This document shows, piece by piece, positions 41,755-50,430 of a stretch of DNA of 64,000 nucleotides. The translations under genes and the position numbers were made by a program. The stretch comes from Porphyra umbilicalis (lineage: Eukaryota > Rhodophyta > Bangiophyceae > Bangiales > Bangiaceae), in contig KV919041.1 of the NCBI GenBank assembly GCA_002049455.2, positions 1 to 64,000 of the forward strand, read 5' to 3'. Each line of letters begins with the position of its first letter. Position 1 is the first letter of the stretch. Below the pieces are notes generated by a model, which saw only the letters and a program-made list of their open reading frames with translations, had not been told where the DNA came from and made no database searches.

Positions 41755-43829
41755 ATGCGATCGATTCGGTTGGCGAGCGCATTGCGGGCTCGACGACGAC
41801 CGCTGGCCGTGATGCCATTGTCACCTGCTGCTATAGGGCGTACCTACCGCCAGCGGTCCCAGGTGCCAGAGCCCGTGGTGCTGCGGCCGTATGACTCCAG
41901 CTCGAGCTCAGATACTGGACGTGCCGCGCGCACGGGCTCTGCTACTGCTGGCGGTAGTCGTCGCACCGCCGCACCACACCCGCCTGCTTGTGGGGCATCA
42001 ATCGACGACGTCGACTCCAACGCTCGTCTACATGACGCTTTCCACCGGCACCTGGCTCCTGTGCGTGTTCCTGGAGGTGGCCAAGGTCCTTCCATCGGAC
42101 GAGGGGGAGCCTCCAGCGATGAAAACGCTCACGCAGTGGACGACGGAGCGCTCGACCACGCTGTCGCCACCACTGTACTTGGGTTGCACCCAACGGTTGG
42201 TGACGGCGAAGACTCCTCCTCAGGTGTACCCACGCCCTTTGGGTCGCCTCGTTCGAGCACATCCGGTGCATTGTCGAGCGACGAGTCCGAGAGGAGGGGC
42301 GACGGTAATGACGATGAATTGAGCCGGGGTGTGGGAGATGATCGTTGACACGGCGTGTTTATGGGGCTCCATGGCGAGGAGGAGGCTGCAGAGTTGAGGC
42401 CGGGCACCTGCATGTTCCGTCGTAAGCAGCATTTCTTAGGGTTCGTTACACTGTGTGGACAGACCAACTAGACAGAGCGCTCCTACAATTTGACGCGCGC
42501 GTTCTTCAATGATGGCAAGCCCAAGTCAGAGCTTTTTCCAAGCGTGAGCGCCGTGCGCATCACAATTTCACCCCAAGTGATGCGTGCATGCGGCTTGTCT
42601 TTGTCGACTGGTGACGGCTATTCCTATGTACTGCCGAGCGCCCATATGCGCCGCGACTTTGCGTTCCACGAGACCTTCGAGGGGTTCTTCTCTGCGGCTG
42701 AGCGAGACGTGCAGGACCGGCAACGGGATCCTGAGTTCTGTGACTCCGCATTTTTCCAGGACTGCCCTGCCGCGCTGCTGTTGGACGCCACCCTCAGGAC
42801 GTTCTGCGTGCTTTCAGTGCTCCCACACGTCGGCGACTTTATCGACGTTGTGCGCAGTGTTGAGGACATGGCCGTCGACGCTTTTGCGGGATGTGACAAC
42901 TATGCTTCGCATGGGGACGGCTTGGCGCCAGCCGCTGTCGGTGCGTCTGCCTGGTCACGCAGTGCCACCAGCGATCGACGTGCTGCACAAAGAAGCGCGT
43001 GTGTTGTGCACCAAGTCAAGGTCGAGAGTGTCTTCTTTGCTGGCAAGGAGCATGGCGTGACGCGGGACGATGGGGTGCACGCAGGGGACTTTGTAGCCCT
43101 GTGCACCAATCGTGACGGTACCGGTGCCGGAAGGCTCGTCGGACGGCACTGGATGCCGCCGAGTCTGAACAGTGGGCTCGTGTGGCTCGCGGAGGACGGG
43201 GGGGGCGCTGTAAATACCGACAGCGTGCACCCAAGTGTGACGACCGACGCCCGTGCGCACCATGAGCGCACGACAAGTGCATATCGTCCGACATGCTACA
43301 CGAGCCAGAGGCCCGTACGTGACCCGGGTGACGACACGGTGCCCATCGTGAAAGTATGCGTGGCGTTCTATGCGGATGACTTCATCATCAGGGCCGGTCG
43401 CAACCAGTCAGCGGGCGGGGTGTACACGATGTATCCCGAGTGGCTGGTCGCTGATCGTGTGAGCTGCCACGCTGTGCGCGTCGTTGGCGTCACGCCAGCC
43501 GGAGTGTCGTTCGACCAGGTGCTTCACGCCATATCGAGCGATCTCAAGGTGAGCACGACAGCGGGGTGGCTCGTCAACGACCCAGACGGAAACCTCATCC
43601 GTGTATTAGTCGACGTTGGCTTTTTTTAGGGGACTACCCTCAAGTACCGAAGTCAAGCCATTTGCGCGGGCACATGGCTGTGGAACCCTGCTCTCTATGC
43701 GCCGCTCAAAGATCAATTGGTGAGGGGTGCCGGCACGGCGGTGCCAGCTGCTCGTCGGATGCAACTCTTGTGCGCACAACTGGTCGGACCCTTGCTGTGC
43801 TCCAGGCGATCAGGGAGCTCGATTGTTGA
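41755..43829 (+). pseudogene. transposon ORF c, copy B, broken
   Basis: As in copy A, an acidic Ser-rich region (41755-42348, ending DESERRGDGNDDELSRG) is followed, after a break, by the conserved part from about 42469: RAFFNDGKPKSELF, HMRRDFAFHETFEGFF, EFCDS, then VCVAFYADDFIIRAG, GGVYTMYPEW, HAVRVVGVTPAGVSFD and NDPDGNLIRVLVDVGFF. A T run near 43620 shifts the frame, after which FLGDYPQVPKSSHLRGHM, PCSLC and VRTTGRT appear. The pattern fits the N-terminal half of a KDZ-like transposase with a Cys-pair zinc knuckle. YADD here is not the reverse-transcriptase box, because copy A has FTDDF at that place. Confidence 0.6.
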
Positions 43830-44810
43830 TGGACATTTTCTGCTCTTCTGTGTTGAGGGCGCATCGTCTCCCTCCTGGCAATAGGGTAAAGCCGCCCTAG
43901 TTATGTTTATCTTAGTAGCACAACGTACGGCGACACCCAGTGTGATTGTGTGCAGACAAGCGGCACGCAACTTCCGAGAGTGAAAATCACATCGAGAGTG
44001 AAAATCACATCTCGACATGTACTTCAGAAGTACGACGGCCATCTCCTCAATTCCTGATTCAAGATCTTCTCTGAATGCAGTCTGCAGTACCTAGACGCTT
44101 ACTACGGGCACCCCGCCATTTCGACCTCGTGCGTTCGTGGGAGTCCTCTGACCTGCCAGCGCTGTGCCCACAGCGTGCCGTGCGTGCGCTTGTATCGACC
44201 GGCCGACCCTCCCGCCCCACTCCAGTTAGTCTATGCCGCCATCCTCCCCCCCCCCTCTCTGGGATGCCGCGTGTTTATCGCGCTTCTGTGTGGCTACCGC
44301 CGCTGAAATGCTGACGTGGCGTTTTTCGCAGCTCGGTCAGCGGCGCGCCTGGCACCGTCGCTTTGACCCCACAATGCAAGCTTGCGCACGAAGGCAGCGG
44401 CGCTGCCAAAAGAGCTTACCGCCTTCAACAGCCGTAGGTTGCCACTCTGGAGCCCGGCGTGGCGGCACTGCCCAGCCGGCTTACCAGCTCCCGCGACGCA
44501 AGCATGTGCCTCTCCGTCCCCTGGTTGGTACAATGACTAGCCAGGGGCTGCTGCTTCGGTGCCACCGTCCGCGCTGCCTCACCCCCCGCACCACCCATCC
44601 CTTTGTGGTGCACCCTCGCCGTTGCAGACGGCTCCGCGGCTTTTCTGCTCAACCCCCATCCCCACTCCCCTCGCGCCACACACTGCGTCGTTGCCTGCCC
44701 TCGCTGCCGCCGACGGCTAGGCGGCACTGCTCTGTGCACCCCCGTCTTCTCGACACACTTGAACACCCACCCCGTCGTTCTCGATCCTCGTGCCCTCACT
44801 CCTTTGCAGT
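43830..44810. other. spacer upstream of the MITE-split gene
   Basis: A direct repeat of a 16-base unit (gagagtgaaaatcaca) occurs at about 43977-44008. From 44090 the DNA is C-rich with long open plus frames of low complexity and no domain. The last 50 bases before the ATG at 44811 are pyrimidine-rich and end in cag, like a splice acceptor or an initiator. Confidence 0.35.
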
Positions 44811-46833
44811 ATGCTGAGCGCTGGTGCTTCCGCATCTGGCTCCCGCCGTGGCGCAGGGATCCTGGGCAATCGACGACGTGCGGCCGTGGCGGCGGCAGCC
44901 GCTGCGGCTGCCGCCTCTGATGCAGCCGCCGCCGCTATTGCTACCGCCGCTACCATCAACGGCGGGTCGCACGAGGGCGCCGCAACATCCTTCTCCGGTC
45001 CTACTCTCACCGAGGCAGACATCCGCGCGATCACTGACGCAATGCAGCCGGTGATTTCGAGGAAGGTGTCGTCCGCCGTGAACGACAAGGTTGTGCTCGC
45101 GCTCTCTGAGTACGTGAAGACGACCATCAAGGACACGCTGCAGGAGACCATGGTGGGTGACGAGGTCGCAGAAGTGCCCGACGGCGTGGCGGCCAAGTTT
45201 TCCGAGGACATGGCGCCCAAGATTGTTTCAATGGTCAAGAAGGACTTGGAGTCAACTGCTCGGCCCATCCTGGATGCAATTGCTGGCGTCACGACGGCGC
45301 TGGCGGAGCGAATTCCCGAGTTTGGCGCGTTCGTGGCGGGCGTCAATGCGTTTGTGCTGGCTGCTGTTGCGGCGCAGCAGCAGCAAACCGCGCGAGCGGT
45401 ACTCACTTACGAGAACATTTCATTCGAGCAGATCCGCCGTGTGCTCAACATCCTTGCGCCGACTCGCAACGTGCGTCGCGTTGAGGCCGCGGTGGCGTAC
45501 AAGCGCATTAAGCGCGTGGCGGCGACGCCAGCAGCGCAGAAGGACTTTCTCACGTGGCTCATCCCGCAGCCACGCCACGGCGGCACAAGCAGAAAATTCT
45601 CAATCTACCATTCGGACAAGCTCACCTACGTTATTGCTATCCTCCAAAAAATGGCGGTTGCAGAGAGAAAGGAGGCAGAGCCGACGACACAGCATAGAAA
45701 TGAAGACGGATTGGATGTACGACAAGCCACGATCGTACTATTGGCTGAGAGTTGCCGCCAGTAATCTTGCAAGCCAATCAACGTGTCTTGCAGGGGTCAC
45801 GCAGAGCCATTGCAACCCACAATGAGATTTCCTGAGATTTTTGGGCCGCTCGCTCGGGGCTGAAGAGGGCATGGAGAGGGTTCTGGGCCAGACCTGTGAT
45901 TCGTCATGAGATCAACAAATTTCTTCAGATTTCTTGAGATCCTGATGTGCGTTTCCAGCGCGCAGAGCTGCATGAGGAGACTGTGTAAGAAACTCACATG
46001 ATTCCTAGCCTTTCTATCGGTCCACGTACGCTGCTGAATGATTGCAACCACTCTGCAACCGCCATTTTTTGGAGGTCAGCAATACAATGCAGACGCTGCT
46101 CCTCGAAGTGCACGTGTCGGGCGTTGTCCCGGAGATTTTTCGCAACTGGACGACCGTGTCGTCCACTGACCCTTCTGTCCGTCACGCGGCCTTTGTCTCC
46201 CATATCAAGGGCAACCGCCACGACCCGCGGGCTAATGCCCTCCGCAATCTTTACTTCCTCATCCTGTTCTTCTTTGTCCTCGCTCCCCGCCCGGGCGTGT
46301 ACATCGAGATGCGTGACGTCAGCGCCAAGCATCCTGAGACGGCGACGGCCGCTGGCAGCTCGTACTTTGCATACGAAAAGTCGGCTGTGGTGTGCGAGTT
46401 GGGACGCCTGATGCAGGACGGCGACAACGATGGGGAGCCGCAGCGCACGAGCACCCGCACTATCCGCGGGTGCCTCATCAAGGACGCTCGCGATGTCGTA
46501 GGCTAATTCTTCAAGAGGGGTGCAGGCTGCGATGAAGATGTGCTGGTTCCGGTTGCCGACAACTTCCGGACGATGATTCTCGACGTTGGCTTTGAATGGC
46601 ACGAGGTTGGTCCAGCTGACCATGTCTGCACGCGCACTGATGGACTGGGAGCGTGGCACCTGCTCCTGCCGCGCTTGTCGACGCAGGCGGACGTGAACAC
46701 CGCCGTGCAGAAGGCCTCCGACCGGGAGATGGACATGTTCGACGCGGGCCTGGTCGTTGGCTACGAGCGCGACTCGGACGATGCTGCCGTTGCTGCCGAT
46801 GACGAGTATGAGTTTGACATGGGGGCCCTTTGA
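44811..46833 (+). pseudogene. unknown protein gene split in two by a MITE
   Basis: The first half (44811-45633) begins MLSAGASASGSRRG, has an alanine-rich stretch, then helical regions (LTEADIRAITDAMQPVISRK, VVLALSEYVKTTIKDTLQE, IPEFGAFVAGVNAFVLAAVA) and a basic region (RRVEAAVAYKRIKRVAATPA). The second half (46085-46833) has a hydrophobic segment (LYFLILFFFVLA, possibly one membrane helix), ILDVGFEWHEVG and an acidic tail. The MITE at 45634-46082 sits exactly between the halves: without it and one TA, the two halves share one frame. One further in-frame stop lies in the second half. I do not recognise the family; it could be a host gene or part of a larger transposon, as it lies next to copy B. 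Confidence 0.5.
45634..46082. mobile_element. TA-flanked MITE with about 32-bp terminal inverted repeats
   Basis: Left end TTGCTATCCTCCAAAAAATG and right end (complement) TTGCTGACCTCCAAAAAATG agree at 30 of 32 positions through GGCGGTTGCAGAG. TA lies directly outside both ends (45632-45633 and 46083-46084), the target choice of Tc1/mariner-type elements. No ORF for a transposase is inside. It has inserted into the coding region described at 44811-46833. Confidence 0.82.
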
Positions 46834-47347
46834 GGAGACCTTGGTTGTATGGAGTGTTACCAACGTTGTGACCGTCGTTTCTCTGAGGGCACTGTGTGAC
46901 CTTGCATCTCCGCCTCTCCGTGGTTGTGTGTCTGTTTTTGGATACTTGCTGCTGTGCTCGGCGGGGTGGCTATGAGGATAAAGCAGCACTTTTTCGTCTC
47001 CCTACCTTGTCCCGCGCCACTAAGGCAGCGTCGACACTCCCGAAGCTGGGCTGTCGCTCATTCAGAGCACCGGCAGAGTGGGGACTGTTTGCGCCGTGGA
47101 ACCAATTGGTGACTGCTCGCACAGGGAACGCCGCGCCCGTCCCACTCAAACTGGTGAGAGTAGAGTATGAGGAACGGTAACACCGCCGACATTTCCTCGT
47201 CGTTGCTTCACTCCTTGCAATGAGTATTCTTGCAGCACCCCAGAAGGTATGCCAACTTTTCGTGGCAACCAGAAATGCTGAAAAGACCACAAGAGGTCTG
47301 CGACTCATGCCAATCGTCATATTCAGAACCTACAAGGTCGTGAACTA
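46834..47347. other. intergenic, nothing recognised
   Basis: Short overlapping ORFs of mixed composition. No repeats or domains were noticed. Confidence 0.4.
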
Positions 47348-47746
47348 TTGCTGATCCCCGAATTTTGTCCTGGGGGTCAGAGACAGAGACTGACTGTGAA
47401 TAAATGTACTCTTTTGGTCTAATATGACAGTAAGAAGGCATCGAAGCCAATAGAAAGCCCGTATGTGGTGCGAGGACCTCGCATCCATCAGGACTCACTG
47501 TTTGGTGCCGCTTGATCCGCTTTTCTTGGCACGGAGCAAGCTGCCCACGCGAGATCTTGAGATTTTCTACTGTCTCCTGCCCAGAAGTGCAGAAAAAAAG
47601 AGGAGCTGATGTTGATTTTCAGGCTGTATGGGCACATGTCAGCAGTCGGGAGCACCAAGTCAGTCCCAGGGACGCATCTGATTGGTGGAGAGAGTCGGTC
47701 CGCGAGTCAGTCTCTGTCCACCGGGACAAAATTCGGGGATCAGCAA
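47348..47746. mobile_element. TA-flanked MITE, 399 bp, long inverted ends
   Basis: Both ends read TTGCTGATCCCCGAATTTTG inward, perfect for at least 23 bases (to TCC), then with mismatches through a second matching block, cagagactgact. TA flanks both sides (47346-47347, 47747-47748). The first seven bases, TTGCTGA, are shared with the right end of the MITE at 45634-46082, so the two belong to related families. No coding capacity. Confidence 0.85.
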
Positions 47747-47748
47747 TA

Positions 47749-48359
47749 CATATTTTGGCGTCGAATCGCATCGCCTATCAAGTAAGTGTCAAAACACGGG
47801 GGCTACGTTAAGGGCGTGAAGAGGGGCGTCATAATGTTTGGGGCTCGCAGAAGGCCGTGATTAGGCGTGCATCGCCCATCCCGCCTTCCAAGAAGGGGCG
47901 TGATGCACAACCTTACCCCGCACCATTCCATGCGGATTTTTTGCACTGTGATCGGCGTTTTCAAATACTACATCGTGCCAAGAACGTGCCCCCTATAGGA
48001 TTACCCGATCCGGAAAGAGGGGCCGCCAAAGGTATGGTGCTTTTCTGAAGAATGGCCAGCTTGCGAGGGGTCATGGTTTGCCCAAAGAAATCTTTCCCCC
48101 CCTCATGGGGTCAGAATCGGCACTAACGAGTGCGACCGGGTGGTCAACCCGCTTGTCCCACGACCAAAATGCCGGTCTCCTGTGACATATTCGGGAACAG
48201 GGCCATCTGTGCGTGGCCCAGGTCCACGGATTGTCATCGGCAGTGCCTCTCTGACAAAGTACGAGCGCCGCCAGGGCGTGCTTCTGAATCGGGTGGGCAA
48301 ACCTGCTATGTTGGACGTGCGGCGCCATGCACTGGCGAGTCGAGGTTGACGACGGCGCT
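47749..48359. other. upstream region of the H3-variant gene
   Basis: Apart from the hAT-like fragment nothing is recognised. No TATA box or histone-type promoter element stands out. Confidence 0.35.
47795..47915. mobile_element. possible hAT element end, fragment
   Basis: The complement of 47895-47915 reads TAAGGTTGTGCATCACGCCC, agreeing at 16 of 21 positions (through the next C) with the left end of the hAT MITE at 9026. Inside it are several GGGCGT motifs like the subterminal repeats of that MITE. No matching left end or 8-bp duplication was found, so this is a relic at best. Confidence 0.3.
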
Positions 48360-48830
48360 ATGGCGCGCGTTAAGCAGTCGGCGGTGCTCCATCATCCGCC
48401 GATGGGCGAGCCTATGGGGCCCGGTGGGCGTCGCATCGTCGGGACCTCTTTGGTGCGCAAGACCAAGGCTATGACTTCCACCGGTATCAAGATCACCAAG
48501 CGCTACCGACCCGGCACAAGGGCCCTACGAGATATCCGCAAGCTGCAAGCGTCCACCAGTCTATTAATTCCAAGGGCACCATTTGTGCGCCTGGTGCGCG
48601 AGGTTGCGCAAGAAGTCCGTCACGACTTCCGCTTCACGAAGGAGTGCATCGCCGTTATTCAAGAAGCGGCAGAAAGTCACGTGGTAGAGGTCATCCCGGA
48701 CGCCTACGCGTGTGCCCGGCACGCCAAGCGCGTCACGCGGATGCCCAAGGACTTACTGTTGGCACAACGCATCCGCGGCGAGCGCAGTCGCCCTTGGAAT
48801 CTGGACCGACGCCCGTGGACGCTGCGCTGA
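48360..48830 (+). CDS. divergent histone H3 variant
   Basis: Intronless, 156 residues, from ATG 48360. The histone fold is plainly H3: KRYRPGTRALRDIRKLQAST before and in helix alpha-N, IPRAPFVRLVREVAQE, HDFRF in loop 1, a helix 2 with IQEAAESHVVEV, CARHAKRVTRMPKD in loop 2, and LLLAQRIRGER in helix 3. The first residues ARVKQSA keep Lys4, but the rest of the tail (to about residue 48) does not align with canonical H3: the ARKS sites at Lys9 and Lys27 are absent. Helix 2 departs strongly from the usual MALQEASEAYLVGLFED. There is a 17-residue C-terminal extension (SRPWNLDRRPWTLR is its end). Loop 1 lacks the insertion typical of CENP-A, so centromeric identity is possible but unproven. It lies among transposons, with no other histone gene nearby. 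Confidence 0.85.
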   Translation: MARVKQSAVLHHPPMGEPMGPGGRRIVGTSLVRKTKAMTSTGIKITKRYRPGTRALRDIRKLQASTSLLIPRAPFVRLVREVAQEVRHDFRFTKECIAVIQEAAESHVVEVIPDAYACARHAKRVTRMPKDLLLAQRIRGERSRPWNLDRRPWTLR

Positions 48831-50136
48831 ACCGGCGCATCCGCGAGGGGGAACGGGTATGATTTTATGGGCAGTTCGGATTGACGTTCGGGTAGTGGCG
48901 GTGGTCCATGTTTTTGACCAAGCCTGTTGTTTGGGTGAGGGAGCGGGTGCCTGCGCGTGTTATGCGAGCGAATACGTGGGACGGGTTGGTCGTCTTGCGG
49001 GCAGGGCTTCTCCCTGGGATGTCACATGGCCGTACCTCACAGGATGGCGAAGACACCTGTGTGAGAGTACGTTTTGAGTGAAGCTCATCGGCATTTTGCA
49101 CCACCCGCGTTCAGCTCTTCTCGTAGTGGCGCTCGTGACGCACGATTGTGTCTCCCTTCTATGGAGCGGAGGCCCGTCGCACCGCCACCGTGTCCCGCCG
49201 TGCTCAAGAGGGGTCGAGGAGCACCGATAGCCCGAAGGCGTGCCGGCGCTGCGTCACGTTCCGCCCAGAGGCATCAGTATCAGCCTCGTACGACGCCCCT
49301 CGCGGCAGCGTCAGTTGCTCACTGGTTTCCGACCATAGGCAGCAGCCGTACTACTTCTCACTGTGGCTCTCCCCCGTTCCTCCATTCTCGCCGCTCCGCC
49401 ACGCACAGTATGCGCCTGCGCCGCGCCGGTTCTGTGCGGTGGAGGCCCCACGCGTACAACCTCCCTCTCGCCCAGCTCCCCTGGCAGGGTCACGGACGAC
49501 GCTCGCTACTGTTTGTTTTCCGTGGCCAGCCTTCGTGTCTCAAGTCCTCACCGTCGATCCCTGCCCCAGACTCATTTAGGCACACCCTCCGACCAAACGC
49601 GTCCCGGCGCAGTGCCAGCTCCACCCGGAGCCACCACTGGCATAGCAGCGAAAAAACGTGGCTCTAGGAAGCATCTGTCTCACAGTCCTTGATCATCGGC
49701 GCTCAGCGTCCTACGCGCCGTCGACGAATAACAGCTGAGGTGCATGGCGGTGTCGGAAACCGCAACCTACGGCCGCGCGCCCGCAGATTTCTGCCTCGGC
49801 CGACTCAGCCGTTGCCCCAATGGCACGAATAGGCGTACCGCGGCCTGCTAGCGCACTGGTTACGAATTTGCCGCCCCGCGAACGGTACGCATTGCGTTCT
49901 GGGCGCCGCGCAGGTAATTGCTGCGTCCCCCGGGCGGCCGGCGGTGGCGGCATACACCTTCTCTGGTCTTCGCCACCACGCTCTCCGTGGCATCACCTCC
50001 ATCCGTGGTGTTCCTTCCACCACGTGATGCGCGGCCGCGCTGCCGCCAAAGAGGAAGCGTTTTATGGATTCCGCGCGAGTAGTCTCACGCACAAAGTTTA
50101 TTACATTCGTCCACCGACGCGCGGCACCCAACCGAC
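48831..50136. other. no supported gene
   Basis: Mixed composition. The plus frame 49074-49667 is open but is Ser/Arg/Pro-rich without a domain. A minus frame just after the ORF at 50137-50430 (down to 49805) is open and could be a remnant continuing it. Confidence 0.35.
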
Positions 50137-50430
50137 TCAATGTCCAGCCTCAATCTGTTCGTGAAGCATCCAACTCCCTACAGCTGCCTGTATCTCGCCC
50201 GCGTCCACAATGCCGGCATAAACAGGGGCAAGGTCCCTGCCCAGCTCGTTGGGGTCTTTGATCATTGTAATGACGATGTCCATTGCCATGACGTGGTACA
50301 GCATGCCATTCCGTGTGCCCTTCTCCAAGAGCGGATGACACGCCGCCAGACGGTACTGACGGTGCAGGAAATCGAGGAGGGCGTTCGCAGACTCTCCGGC
50401 AGCCGCCAAAGGACGGCCGGGAAAGCGCAT
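50137..50430 (-). CDS. small hypothetical protein, 97 residues
   Basis: ATG 50430 opens MRFPGRPLAAAGESANALLD. The rest has a normal amino-acid mixture with amphipathic helices (LLDFLHRQYRLAACHPLLEK, GMLYHVMAMDIVITMIKDP) and ends EIQAAVGSWMLHEQIEAGH. This looks more like real protein than other frames nearby, and the frame continues upstream past a stop as RLAAYH, so it may be the tail of a decayed gene or exon. I do not recognise it. Confidence 0.35.
   Translation of the reverse strand: MRFPGRPLAAAGESANALLDFLHRQYRLAACHPLLEKGTRNGMLYHVMAMDIVITMIKDPNELGRDLAPVYAGIVDAGEIQAAVGSWMLHEQIEAGH

Larger units (their letters stand above)
38772..43829 (+). mobile_element. split-transposase DNA transposon, copy B, permuted order
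   Basis: Same three ORFs as copy A but arranged b (minus), a (plus), c (plus). Relative to copy A, ORF c has moved from upstream to downstream of ORF a. The pattern is what a head-to-tail junction of two truncated copies, or a circular permutation, would give. ORF a and c are each broken at one or two places, so this copy looks inactive. No terminal inverted repeats were found. Confidence 0.6.

Noticed and set aside
43372-43386. YADD in transposon ORF c of copy B, suggestive of a reverse transcriptase
   Set aside because: The homologous position in copy A is FTDD and the surrounding blocks match a DDE-type transposase; no other polymerase motif is present.
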